Below, piece by piece: positions 1 to 13,561 of a DNA stretch of 37,043 nt. Each line of letters starts with the position of its first letter. Position 1 is the stretch's first letter. Location of the stretch: assembly GCF_016463295.1 (NCBI RefSeq), contig NZ_JAEMRO010000016.1, forward strand, positions 1 to 37,043, written 5' to 3'. A program made the position numbers and the translations under genes. The stretch is from Brevundimonas sp. Its GTDB lineage: Bacteria; Pseudomonadota; Alphaproteobacteria; Caulobacterales; Caulobacteraceae. The notes beneath the pieces were generated by a model, which did no database searches, had not been told where the DNA came from, and saw only the letters and a program-made list of their open reading frames with translations.

Positions 1-2317
<2,317 letters not shown>

Positions 2318-2380
2318 CTTGTTTTCCTTCTGCGGGGCTTCCCGCGAAAATTCAGACAGTGGAGTAGAGCGAAAGACCGT

Positions 2381-2404
2381 CCCTCCCCGCTTTCGCGGAG
2401 AGGG
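2381..2404 (-). other. rpoB-rpoC intercistronic hairpin with GAAA tetraloop
   Basis: Read on the minus strand, this is a 10-base-pair stem (CCCTCTCCGC / GCGGGGAGGG, one G-U pair) capped by GAAA, lying 13 bases after the rpoB stop codon. No T-run follows, so it is unlikely to be a terminator. A second, smaller stem (GCGGG-AAGC-CCCGC at 2332-2345) sits just before the rpoC Shine-Dalgarno sequence. Possible roles are RNA stability, RNase processing, or tuning of rpoC translation; these are inferences. Confidence 0.6.
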
Positions 2405-2417
2405 ATAATTCGGTCGG

Positions 2418-6533
<4,116 letters not shown>

Positions 6534-6766
6534 TCTGTCTTCCCAATGCCAGCCGGGCAGCTGGCGTCAAATGCAGCAGCCACGGCTTCGCCAATCCGGC
6601 GACCCGTGACCATCGGTTTCGGCGTCCACCCTCGGGCCTTTCGGCTCCAGGACGCCTGAAATGTAGGGCTCCCTTGGGGAGGAGCGCGTCTTCGCTCGGT
6701 CGGAGGGCGACGGACCGGGCCTCGACGCTTTCGCGCGCGGACTCATGGAGTTCTGCGGAGCGCGGA

Positions 6767-6794
6767 CATATACGCCCTTCTTCGGCGAAATAAA
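6767..6794 (-). promoter_or_regulatory. Weak candidate rpoBC promoter
   Basis: On the minus strand, TTTATT and TATATG hexamers are separated by 16 bases. Transcription from here would give a leader of about 225 bases before rpoB. The -35 match is poor, and this is simply the best AT-rich pair in a stretch that must contain a promoter. Other sites in the same region remain possible. Confidence 0.22.
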
Positions 6795-6844
6795 GGCCCC
6801 GATCACACCGGATCGGCCGCAGAGCGAAGATTTTTCGCCGCCGG

Positions 6845-6871
6845 TGTCGATCTGCGCACTCCCGGTGCGTC
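6845..6871 (+). promoter_or_regulatory. Candidate ECF42-type promoter of the secreted YCII gene
   Basis: TGTCGA at 6845-6850 and CGTC at 6868-6871 are separated by exactly 17 bases. The downstream box continues as CGTCTCC. The same hexamer, spacing and CGTCTCC occur at 7400-7426 before the second YCII gene. From memory, ECF42 sigma factors have been reported to use a TGTCGA -35 box and a CGA/TC-type -10 box upstream of DGPF genes, and an ECF42-like gene lies about 1 kb downstream. The expected start of transcription, near 6878, leaves a leader of about 45 bases. Confidence 0.7.
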
Positions 6872-6922
6872 TCCCTGTCGACGCGGGATCGCCGCGCCGC
6901 CCCGAAAAACAGGATGACGCTC

Positions 6923-7348
6923 ATGATCCGCACCACTCTGACATCGCTGGCCGCCGCACTGGCGCTCGGCACCTCGGCCCACGCCGAGGAATTCGCCCTG
7001 TTCGTCTATGAGACCCCCGCCGACTTCGCCGCGCGGGACGACGCCGCCCGCGGCCCCGGATACTGGGGGGCCTATGCGGAACTGGCCCAGGCGATGGGCG
7101 CGGCGGGGATCGTGCGTGGTGGTGGCCCTCTGACCTCCCCGGCGCTTGGCTCCCGCGTCGCCGTCCGGCAGGGTCAATCGTCGGTGACGTCGGTCGATGG
7201 CTCAGGCGAGGCGCTCAGCGGCTGGTTCGTGATCGACGTCGCCGACCGGGCCGCCGCCGAGGCCTGGGCCGCCCGCGTCCCGGCCGCCTCGACCGCCCGG
7301 ATCGAGGTGCGGGCCGTCCTGCCGACGCCCATGCCAATGAACCCTTGA
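6923..7348 (+). CDS. Secreted YCII-like (DGPF-related) protein
   Basis: Small protein of 141 residues with a signal peptide (MIRTTLTSLAAALALG, predicted cleavage after AHA), so probably periplasmic. The mature part aligns by eye with the cytoplasmic DGPF/YCII protein encoded at 7482-7850. Shared features are a ferredoxin-like alpha/beta layout, the G-W/L-F/Y-x-IDV segment, an AxxWAxRxP helix and a terminal IEVRxxLPxPMPMNP versus IEIRPLLPPPPMPG. The DGPF signature is degenerate here (DGSG). The start at 6923 is preferred over the in-frame ATG at 6914 because AGGA lies 8 bases before it and the signal peptide then begins cleanly. The biochemical role of YCII-like proteins of this kind is not established. 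Its position beside an ECF42-like sigma gene and a matching promoter suggest membership of that regulon. Confidence 0.8.
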   Translation: MIRTTLTSLAAALALGTSAHAEEFALFVYETPADFAARDDAARGPGYWGAYAELAQAMGAAGIVRGGGPLTSPALGSRVAVRQGQSSVTSVDGSGEALSGWFVIDVADRAAAEAWAARVPAASTARIEVRAVLPTPMPMNP

Positions 7349-7399
7349 CCCTGGACAAGCGGGGCCGTTCCCTTCGATCGCAAGTTTTTCGTCGTCTGT

Positions 7400-7426
7400 T
7401 GTCGATCCCGTCCGTGCCCGCGCGTC
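7400..7426 (+). promoter_or_regulatory. Candidate ECF42-type promoter of the DGPF-sigma-FKBP operon
   Basis: TGTCGA at 7400-7405 and CGTC at 7423-7426 are separated by 17 bases, the same geometry as at 6845-6871, and the downstream box again reads CGTCTCC. The sequences between and around the boxes differ, so the match is not simply a recent duplication of the whole region. The site lies 55 bases upstream of the DGPF start codon, whose operon encodes the ECF42-like factor, implying positive autoregulation. Confidence 0.72.
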
Positions 7427-7481
7427 TCCTCATTGTCGGTCATCGCATCCGCCGATCGCCGACCCACCTCACGGAGCTCAC

Positions 7482-7850
7482 ATGCAATACGTTCTTCTGA
7501 TCCACGAACCCGAAACCGAATCCTATCCCCAGGGCGAGGCTGATCCGGCCTGGCACGCCATCCTGCAGGCCCACACCGAGTACGGCGGCCAGATGCATGG
7601 TGCCGGCGTCTTCGTCGGTGGTGCCGGTCTGAAGTCGGCCAGCCTGGCCACCACTGTCCGCGTCACGCCCCAAGGCCGCACGGTTCACGACGGCCCCTTC
7701 GCCGAGACGCGCGAGCAGTTGGGCGGGCTGTATATGATCGACGTGCCCGATCTGGACGCCGCCATCGACTGGGCCAAGAGGCTGCCGATCGCCGGCAACG
7801 GGTCGATCGAGATCCGCCCCCTGCTGCCCCCGCCACCGATGCCGGGCTGA
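7482..7850 (+). CDS. DGPF/YCII domain protein
   Basis: Protein of 122 residues without a signal peptide, cytoplasmic. It carries the hallmark DGPF tetrapeptide inside VHDGPFAETREQLGGLYMID at about residues 67-86, and an N-terminal MQYVLLIHEPE strand with the histidine typical of YCII-related proteins. The Shine-Dalgarno sequence is CACGGAG, about 6 bases before ATG. The next gene, an ECF42-like sigma factor, starts 10 bases after the stop. DGPF proteins are the characteristic genomic partners and reported targets of ECF42 sigma factors. Their enzymatic function is unknown, though a role in detoxification or stress is often suggested. Family assignment is firm; function is not. Confidence 0.92.
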   Translation: MQYVLLIHEPETESYPQGEADPAWHAILQAHTEYGGQMHGAGVFVGGAGLKSASLATTVRVTPQGRTVHDGPFAETREQLGGLYMIDVPDLDAAIDWAKRLPIAGNGSIEIRPLLPPPPMPG

Positions 7851-7860
7851 TCGGCGTACC

Positions 7861-9087
7861 TTGAGTCTTCTCGACCAGACCTTTCGACAGACCGGCGGGC
7901 GCGTCATCTCTGCGCTCGCCGCGTCCTTCCGCGATCTGGACCTGGCCGAGGAGGCCTTTGCCGAGGCCTGCGCCCGTGCTGTCGAAAAATGGAGTGACGC
8001 CCCGCCCGCCGACCCCGCCGCCTGGCTGTATGCCGTCGCCCGGCGCTGGGCGCTGGATCGCTATCGGCGCCGCGCCACCGCCGCCGCCTGGCGTCCCGAT
8101 GCCCCCCCGCCCGAGCCGACGCCCGAGGACCAGGTGATGGCCATGGACGACCCCATTCCTGACGAGCGACTGCGCCTGATCTTCGTCTGCTGCCACCCTG
8201 CGGTAGCCCACGACGCGCGCGCGGCCCTGACCCTGCGGACGGTTTGCGGCCTGACGACGGCGGAGGTGGCGACCGCCTTCCTGCTGCCCGAGCCGACCCT
8301 GGCCCAGCGGCTGGTCCGGGCCAAGCGCAAGATCGCCGAGGCCGGGGTGCCGTTCGACATCCCCGCGCCCGACCGCTGGCCCGAGCGGATGGACGCCGTC
8401 CTGTCGACGCTGGAGGTCGCCTATGCCCAGGCCCATGCTGACGCGGCCCTCGCCGGGCCCCATGCGGATTTCGCCCGCGAGATGCTGCATCTGACCGACC
8501 TGCTGGCCCGGCTTGTCCCTGATGACCCCGAAGTCCTGGCCCTCGCCGCCACGGTTCGCTTCACCGAGGCGCGCCGCCCGGCCCGGCTGGCCGCGGATGG
8601 GGCCATGACGCCGCTGGCCGACCAGGATGTGCGTGACTGGAATGGAGAACTTTGCGTGCAGGCCGAGCGGCTGCTGTCCAGCGCCGCTGCCTTGGCGCAC
8701 CGGAACCGCCACCCGCCCGGCGCGCGCGCGTTGCAGGCGGCCATTCATGCCGTACATGCCGACCGACGCCGATCCGGCCTGACGGACTGGCGAGCCGTCG
8801 TCGGTCTGTACGATGCACTTCTGACCCAGCGTGACGACCCGGTCATCCAAACCAACCGCGCCATCGCTGTGTCGGAGGTCCAGGGTCCGGCGGCAGCCCT
8901 GTCGCTTCTGGACGCCGCGCCTCAGCGTGACTGGCTGCCGTGGCGGGCCGCGCGTGCCGACATGCTGGCGCGTCTCGGTCGGGAGAGCGAGGCGGTGGCC
9001 GAATACGATGCGGCTCTCGCGCTGCAGCCCTCCCCCGCCGAAGCCCTATTCCTCGCCGCCCGCCGCGCTGCTAGCGTCGCGGCATGA
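7861..9087 (+). CDS. ECF42-like RNA polymerase sigma factor with long C-terminal extension
   Basis: Sigma-70-family ECF factor, 408 residues, roughly twice the size of a classical ECF sigma. Sigma region 2 spans about residues 8-80 (DLDLAEEAFAEACARAVEKW, then AWLYAVARRWALDRYRR). Region 4 spans about 105-165, with a helix-turn-helix around LTTAEVATAFLLPEPTLAQR. The remaining 240 residues form the helical DUF6596/TPR-like extension typical of ECF42 proteins, which from the literature is needed for activity and replaces a dedicated anti-sigma factor. None is encoded nearby. Translation appears to start at TTG 7861, 10 bases after the DGPF stop; no better ATG or GTG precedes region 2. The stop overlaps the FKBP start (ATGA), so the three genes form one operon. 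Confidence 0.92.
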   Translation: MSLLDQTFRQTGGRVISALAASFRDLDLAEEAFAEACARAVEKWSDAPPADPAAWLYAVARRWALDRYRRRATAAAWRPDAPPPEPTPEDQVMAMDDPIPDERLRLIFVCCHPAVAHDARAALTLRTVCGLTTAEVATAFLLPEPTLAQRLVRAKRKIAEAGVPFDIPAPDRWPERMDAVLSTLEVAYAQAHADAALAGPHADFAREMLHLTDLLARLVPDDPEVLALAATVRFTEARRPARLAADGAMTPLADQDVRDWNGELCVQAERLLSSAAALAHRNRHPPGARALQAAIHAVHADRRRSGLTDWRAVVGLYDALLTQRDDPVIQTNRAIAVSEVQGPAAALSLLDAAPQRDWLPWRAARADMLARLGRESEAVAEYDAALALQPSPAEALFLAARRAASVAA

Positions 9088-9605
9088 CTCGCACCCCGCT
9101 TCTTGCCGCCGCCGCCCTCAGCCTGACCCTCGCCGCCTGCGCCGGTGCGTCCAGCCAGCCGGCGATGAACCTCGATTTTTCGGGCAGCAACACCCAGGAA
9201 AACTGGAACGCCGGCAATGCGGCCTATCTGATCGTCAACGGTGGCAAGCGCGGCTGGACCACGACAGAAAGCGGCCTGCAGTATCGCCGCGTCGGACCGT
9301 CCAAACCCGACGGCAAGCAGCCGGTCGCGACCGATACGGTCAAGGTCCACTATCGCGGCACCTTCGTCGACGGGCGCGAGTTCGACAGCTCCTATTCCCG
9401 CAACGAGCCCGCCGAGTTTCCGTTGAACCGCGTGATCAAGGGCTGGACCGAGGGTGTCGCCCTGATGCGTGAGGGTGAAAAGTTCGAGTTCGTCATCCCC
9501 GCCTCGCTAGGGTACGGCGACCGCTGGGTCGGCGGCGACGACCTGCCCCCCAACTCCACCCTGCTGTTCACGGTGGAATTGCTGGAAGTTCAGCCCGCCG
9601 CCTGA
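9084..9605 (+). CDS. FKBP-type peptidyl-prolyl isomerase lipoprotein
   Basis: Predicted peptidyl-prolyl cis-trans isomerase, 173 residues, exported and lipidated. The signal ends in a lipobox LAAC with the modified cysteine at residue 19. The FKBP domain runs from about residue 60 to 170 and shows the usual pocket elements: VHYRGTFVDGREFDSS, the VIKGWTEGVALMREGEK helix and loop, IPASLGYGDR, and a final hydrophobic strand. It probably assists folding in the periplasm or at the outer membrane. The start codon overlaps the stop of the ECF42-like sigma gene by 4 bases, and a terminator-like hairpin follows, making it the last gene of that operon. An FKBP lipoprotein is not one of the partners usually cited for ECF42. 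Confidence 0.93.
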   Translation: MTRTPLLAAAALSLTLAACAGASSQPAMNLDFSGSNTQENWNAGNAAYLIVNGGKRGWTTTESGLQYRRVGPSKPDGKQPVATDTVKVHYRGTFVDGREFDSSYSRNEPAEFPLNRVIKGWTEGVALMREGEKFEFVIPASLGYGDRWVGGDDLPPNSTLLFTVELLEVQPAA

Positions 9606-9609
9606 GGCC

Positions 9610-9633
9610 AGGATTACAGGATTGTAATCTTTT
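9610..9633 (+). terminator. Rho-independent terminator after the sigma/FKBP operon
   Basis: GATTAC (9612-9617), loop AGGATT, GTAATC (9624-9629), then TTTT. The stem extends by a G-U and an A-T pair. The AT-rich stem stands out in this GC-rich sequence, and the T-run fits intrinsic termination 5 bases after the FKBP stop codon. Confidence 0.72.
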
Positions 9634-9648
9634 CGACCGTTCGTCGGG

Positions 9649-9677
9649 TTGACCCGCAAGGCCTGCCGTCGTGATCT
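9649..9677 (+). promoter_or_regulatory. Candidate promoter of the M61 peptidase gene
   Basis: TTGACC and TGATCT are separated by 17 bases, between the preceding terminator and the ATG at 9708. The -35 match is good and the -10 match moderate. The gene needs its own promoter because a terminator-like hairpin closes the upstream operon. Confidence 0.38.
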
Positions 9678-9707
9678 CCGGCTCCCCTTTTCTGCCGGAA
9701 GTCCCCG

Positions 9708-11690
9708 ATGATGCGTCCCCTGCCCCGCCTGCGCCTGTGCGCTTCCGCCTGCACCGCCGCCCTGATCATGGCGGCCCCGGCCTGGTCACAGACCCCGGTG
9801 CTGACCCAGCCGCAGGATGCGGCTCTGGCGCTTCCGCGTTCGCAGCCGGCCATCCCGGCCCCGACACAGGCGACCTTTCCAGGCGTGATCCGCTATGAAG
9901 CCGACGTCACAGACCGTGACCGGCGGATCATCAGCGTGCGCCAGACCATCCCTGTCCCGTCAGCGGGGCCCTTCACCCTGTTGTATCCAGAGTTTCTGCC
10001 CGGCAACCATGCCGACACGGGTCCGATCCAGCTCATCTCCGGGCTGACGGTCATCGCGCCGGACGGCCGACGGCTGGAGTGGCTGCGCGATACGGTCCAG
10101 CCCCACGCTTTCCACCTGGACATCCCCCAGGGCGTCACGGAGATCCGGGTCGAGTTCCAGTGGCTGACCCAGCCGGACGGCGGTCCCTGGCGGGTCGTCC
10201 AGACCCCCGGCATGGTCAATATGCAGTGGGAAAAGGCCGTCCTCTATCCGGCCGGCTATGCCGCCACCGGCATTACGATCGAGCCTTCGATCCGCCTGCC
10301 CGAGGGCTGGGGCTATGGGGTCGCCCTTGACACCGTTTCCAACGAAGGCGGCCTGGCGACTTTCGCACCGGTCAGCCTCTATACCCTGGTCGACAGCCCG
10401 ATGTTCGCCGGGGCGCACTATCGCCGCTTTGCGCTCGACGCCGACGGGGCCTCGCCGGTATATCTGAACGTCGTCGCCGACAGGGCTGAACAGCTGGAGC
10501 CGGCGGACGGATTGATGGCCAAGTTCGAGGCCATGGTGGTCCAGGCCGACCGCCTGTTCGGTGCCCGGCCCTTCGACCGCTATGAGTTTCTCGTCGGGCT
10601 GACCAATCAGCTGGGCGGGATCGGGCTGGAGCACCACCGGTCCTCCGAGAACACCCTGGCACCGGACTTCTTCAATCGCGGCACCGGCTCGCTGGGCTCG
10701 CGCCAGTTGCTGCCACACGAGTTCGTCCACTCCTGGAACGGCAAATACATGCGGCCCGCCGACGAGCTGACCGCCAACTACAACGTCCCGACCCAGAACA
10801 CCCTGATGTTCGTCTACGAAGGCCTGACGTCCTACTGGGGCGAGGTGCTGGCCGCGCGCGCCGGTCTGGCGACCAAGGACGAGACCCTGATCGGCATGGC
10901 CGGTCACGCCGCCTTCTACGAGAACCAGCCGGGGCGCCAGTGGCGGGCGCTGCACGACACCCAGAACCACAATCTGCTGGGCTATCGCGTGCCGGGCAAC
11001 TGGCCGTCCTGGATGCGGACGACCACCGACTATTATGACGAAGCCCTGCTTGTCTGGCTGGATGCGGACACCCTGATCCGCGAGGGTACCGACGGACGGC
11101 GCTCGCTCGACGATTTCGCCAAGGGTTTCTTCGGCCGCCAGAATGGCGAGGTCGAGACGCGGGGCTACACGTTCGAAGAACTGGTTGCGGCCCTGAACGC
11201 CGTGCATCCCTATGACTGGTCGGGCTTCCTGCGCGGGCGTCTGGATGCGGTCGGTCCGGACGCGAAGGCTCCGCTGGATGGCATCTCACGCGGCGGCTAC
11301 CGTCTGGTCTATGTCGACAGCCTGACCGACGCCGAAAAGCGTATCCAGACGGGCTGGGCCAGCGACTTCCAGTATTCCCTGGGCTTCAGCCTCTCGTCGG
11401 CGAACCGCATCGGTGGCGTTCGCTGGGGCAGTGTGGCCTATGAACAGGGGCTGGGCGCGGGCTGGGACCTGATCGCGGTGGGGGATCGCGCCGCATCGGC
11501 TGAGGCGCTGCGGGAGGCGATCACGGCTGCCAAGGGCGGATCGGTGCCCCTGACACTGACGGTGAAGAACGGCGACCGCATCCGCACCCTGTCGATCCCC
11601 TATCACGACGGCCTGCGCTATCCGCGACTGGAGCGGGTAGAGGGGACGCCGGACGTGCTGGGCGACATCCTGGCTCCGCGTCGCCGCTGA
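9708..11690 (+). CDS. M61-family (glycyl aminopeptidase-like) metallopeptidase with PDZ domain
   Basis: Secreted zinc peptidase of 660 residues. A signal peptide occupies about residues 1-28 (cleavage near AWS-QT). The M61 N-terminal beta domain follows. The catalytic domain carries H337-E-F-V-H341 within HEFVHSWNGKYMRP, plus a downstream candidate third zinc ligand, Glu371, in VYEGLTSYWGE. A PDZ-like domain lies near residues 560-650 (GGVRWGSVAYEQGLGAGWDLIAV, here split as GGVRWGSVAYEQG and LGAGWDLIAVGD). Order and length match the family. The Shine-Dalgarno GGAAG serves two adjacent ATGs (9708, 9711). Family members cleave N-terminal glycine or alanine from peptides; the physiological substrate here is unknown. 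The gene stands between terminators and appears monocistronic. Confidence 0.93.
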   Translation: MMRPLPRLRLCASACTAALIMAAPAWSQTPVLTQPQDAALALPRSQPAIPAPTQATFPGVIRYEADVTDRDRRIISVRQTIPVPSAGPFTLLYPEFLPGNHADTGPIQLISGLTVIAPDGRRLEWLRDTVQPHAFHLDIPQGVTEIRVEFQWLTQPDGGPWRVVQTPGMVNMQWEKAVLYPAGYAATGITIEPSIRLPEGWGYGVALDTVSNEGGLATFAPVSLYTLVDSPMFAGAHYRRFALDADGASPVYLNVVADRAEQLEPADGLMAKFEAMVVQADRLFGARPFDRYEFLVGLTNQLGGIGLEHHRSSENTLAPDFFNRGTGSLGSRQLLPHEFVHSWNGKYMRPADELTANYNVPTQNTLMFVYEGLTSYWGEVLAARAGLATKDETLIGMAGHAAFYENQPGRQWRALHDTQNHNLLGYRVPGNWPSWMRTTTDYYDEALLVWLDADTLIREGTDGRRSLDDFAKGFFGRQNGEVETRGYTFEELVAALNAVHPYDWSGFLRGRLDAVGPDAKAPLDGISRGGYRLVYVDSLTDAEKRIQTGWASDFQYSLGFSLSSANRIGGVRWGSVAYEQGLGAGWDLIAVGDRAASAEALREAITAAKGGSVPLTLTVKNGDRIRTLSIPYHDGLRYPRLERVEGTPDVLGDILAPRRR

Positions 11691-11696
11691 GCCTCA

Positions 11697-11729
11697 GACC
11701 TCCCCGCCGCCTGCATCGGCGGGGAGGTC
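11697..11729. terminator. Bidirectional terminator between convergent genes
   Basis: A perfect 13-base-pair stem (GACCTCCCCGCCG / CGGCGGGGAGGTC) with a 7-base loop CCTGCAT lies between the M61 stop (11690) and the end of the convergent DJ-1/PfpI gene (11740). There is no clear T-run on either side, so it may act with Rho or as a stability element, but the convergent placement favours shared 3'-end formation. Confidence 0.72.
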
Positions 11730-11739
11730 GCGCACATAC

Positions 11740-12417
11740 CTACTTCAGCAAGGCCAGCAGGGCCTCGGCCGCACCCTCGGACGACGCCGGGTTCTGGCCG
11801 GTGACCAGCTTGCCGTCTGTCAGCACGTGCGGAGCCCAGTCGGCGCCGCGGGAATAACCGCCGCCGTTCTTTTTCAGCTCGTCCTCCAGCAGGAAGGGCA
11901 CGACGTCCGTCAGGCCGACAGCCTCCTCCTCGGTGTTGGAAAAGCCGGTGACCTTGCGGCCCTTGACCAGGAACTCGCCGTCCGGACCCTTCACGTGGCG
12001 CAGGGCGGCGGGCGCATGGCAGACGGCTCCCACCGGCTTGTCCGCCTTGGCGAAAGCCTCGATCAGGGCGATGGATGTCTTGTCCTCGGCCAGGTCCCAC
12101 ATCGGGCCGTGACCACCGGGATAGAAGACGGCGTCATAGTCCTCGGCCTTGATCTCTGACAGCGGATGGGTCGAGGCCAGGGCTGCCTTGGCGTCGGCGT
12201 CGTTTTTGAACCGCTCGGTCGCCTCGGTCTGGGCGTCGGGCTCGTCGCTCTTGGGGTCCAGCGGTGGCTGGCCACCCTTGGGCGAGGCCAGGGTGATGTC
12301 GGCCCCGGCATCCTTCAGGACGTAATAGGGGGCCGCGAACTCCTCCAGCCAGAAGCCGGTCTTCTTGCCGGTATCGCCAAGCTGGTCGTGCGACGTCAGG
12401 ACCATCAGGATTTTCAT
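11740..12417 (-). CDS. DJ-1/PfpI-superfamily protein (glutamine-amidotransferase-like, Hsp31-type)
   Basis: Cytosolic protein of 225 residues in the DJ-1/PfpI superfamily. The nucleophile elbow AVCHAPAAL places the catalytic cysteine at residue 133 next to His134. The GGHGPMWDL loop (101-109) and an N-terminal glutamate pair in GFWLEEF (25-26) complete the usual site of Hsp31-like glyoxalase/chaperone members. These proteins act in methylglyoxal or stress defence; the exact activity cannot be read from sequence. An in-frame start at 12486 exists, but MKILMVLTSHD at 12417 is chosen because it begins the core fold and has an AAAGG upstream. The gene lies downstream of the rplJL terminator on the same strand, so it is probably transcribed separately or by read-through. 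Confidence 0.9.
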   Translation of the reverse strand: MKILMVLTSHDQLGDTGKKTGFWLEEFAAPYYVLKDAGADITLASPKGGQPPLDPKSDEPDAQTEATERFKNDADAKAALASTHPLSEIKAEDYDAVFYPGGHGPMWDLAEDKTSIALIEAFAKADKPVGAVCHAPAALRHVKGPDGEFLVKGRKVTGFSNTEEEAVGLTDVVPFLLEDELKKNGGGYSRGADWAPHVLTDGKLVTGQNPASSEGAAEALLALLK

Positions 12418-12483
12418 GGGGTCAGCCTTTCGGGTTCGGGGAGAGACGGCATTTGGGAAGCCCACGCCGTCGATGCCACGACC

Positions 12484-12521
12484 CAAACGAAAACAGGCCC
12501 GGAGGTTTCCCTCCGGACCTG
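12484..12521 (-). terminator. Rho-independent terminator of the rplJ-rplL operon
   Basis: On the minus strand, a 12-base-pair stem (CAGGTCCGGAGG / CCTCCGGGCCTG, one T-G pair) is capped by GAAA and followed by TTTTCGTTT. It lies about 70 bases after the rplL stop codon. This is a textbook intrinsic terminator and shows that rplJL transcription ends before reaching the distant rpoBC. Confidence 0.88.
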
Positions 12522-12591
12522 CTCATTTCGCAATGCCCTCAAGCAGCGAAGCTCCGCGAGCCTCGCGTCAGGGCACTAAAAAGTTCAGACC

Positions 12592-12978
12592 TTACTTGAT
12601 CTGGACCTTGGCGCCGGCTTCCGTCAGCTTCTTGGCGACTTCGTCGGCGTTCTGCTTGGAGACGTTCTCGACGACGTTCTGAGGCGCGCCTTCGACCAGG
12701 TCCTTGGCTTCCTTCAGACCCAGGTCCGAACGCACGCCGCGCACTTCCTTGATCACGTTGATCTTCTTGTCGCCACCGTCCAGCAGGACGACGGTGAACT
12801 CGGTTTGCTCTTCGGCGGCTTCGGCCGGAGCAGCCGCGCCACCACCGGCCGGCATGGCCATGGCGACGGGAGCGGCGGCGGAGACGCCCCACTTTTCTTC
12901 CAGCATCTTGGACAGCTCGGCGGCTTCCAGGACGGTCAGGGCGGACAGGTCTTCAACGATTTTGGCGAGATCGGCCAT
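12592..12978 (-). CDS. rplL: 50S ribosomal protein L7/L12
   Basis: Stalk protein of the large ribosomal subunit that recruits translation factors; 128 residues, close to the usual length. The N-terminal dimerisation segment ([20 protein letters not shown]) is followed by an Ala/Gly-rich hinge (about residues 35-58) and the conserved C-terminal domain ([20 protein letters not shown], then [13 protein letters not shown], ending KVQIK). The Shine-Dalgarno GAAGGA lies about 8 bases before ATG. It follows rplJ by 67 bases on the same strand. A strong terminator follows instead of rpoB, an unusual arrangement. Confidence 0.98.
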   Translation of the reverse strand: MADLAKIVEDLSALTVLEAAELSKMLEEKWGVSAAAPVAMAMPAGGGAAAPAEAAEEQTEFTVVLLDGGDKKINVIKEVRGVRSDLGLKEAKDLVEGAPQNVVENVSKQNADEVAKKLTEAGAKVQIK

Positions 12979-13045
12979 TGGGATTTTCCTTCGGAGGATA
13001 GGGGTTCAGATAGAGAGGTTGCAGAGATGAAAGTGGCGAGATGCC

Positions 13046-13561
13046 CTACGCGGCGTCCTTGGTGGCATAGGCGTTGAAAACGCGTGCCAGTTGGCCGGCA
13101 GGAGCTTGAACCACGCCGGCGATCTTGGTCGCAGGTGCGTTGAGCAGGCCCAGCATCGAAGCGCGAATCTGATCCAGCGACGGCAGTTTGGAGAGAGTCT
13201 CCACGCCCTTCGCGTCCAGAACCTTGTCACCCATGAAGCCACCCAGGACGACGAACTTGTCGTTGGCCTTGGCGTATTCGGCAGTGACCTTGGCAGCCGT
13301 CACCGCGTCGTCGGCATAGGCGATGCCCACGGGACCCTTGAACAGGCCGTGGTAGTCGCTGCCGTCTTCGGCTTCGAGCGCCTTGAGCGCCAGGCGGTTC
13401 TTGACCACCTTGAACGTGCCGCCCGCTGTACGCAGGCGACCCCGCAGGTCTTCCATATCCGCAACGGTCAGACCCAGGTTGTGGGTCACGACCACGGCAC
13501 CCGCGTCGGCAAAAACGCCCTTCAGCGTTTCGATCGACTCGGCTTTTTGTGCGCGATCCAT
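13046..13561 (-). CDS. rplJ: 50S ribosomal protein L10
   Basis: L10 anchors L7/L12 dimers to 23S rRNA and, in many bacteria, represses its own operon; 171 residues, a normal length. The start MDRAQKAESIETLKGVF at 13561 is supported by GGAG 7 bases upstream and by family length. The frame stays open further upstream, but that extension is leader RNA, not protein. Recognisable segments include VVVTHNLGLTVADM, TFKVVKNRLALKAL, GPVGIAYADD and the C-terminal helix region that binds L12. It is the first gene of the two-gene rplJL unit, with a good promoter about 290 bases upstream. Confidence 0.97.
   Translation of the reverse strand: MDRAQKAESIETLKGVFADAGAVVVTHNLGLTVADMEDLRGRLRTAGGTFKVVKNRLALKALEAEDGSDYHGLFKGPVGIAYADDAVTAAKVTAEYAKANDKFVVLGGFMGDKVLDAKGVETLSKLPSLDQIRASMLGLLNAPATKIAGVVQAPAGQLARVFNAYATKDAA

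Larger units (their letters stand above)
6534..6913. other. Divergent intergenic region between rpoB and the secreted YCII gene
   Basis: About 380 bases without a convincing gene. It must carry the rpoBC promoter on the minus strand, because rplJL lies about 6 kb away and is closed by its own terminator. It also carries a two-box ECF-type element for the plus-strand gene (listed separately). Frames that stay open here on both strands match no protein family I recognise and look like products of high GC. A small inverted repeat (GCGAA-GATTT-TTCGC) lies near 6825-6839. Confidence 0.6.
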
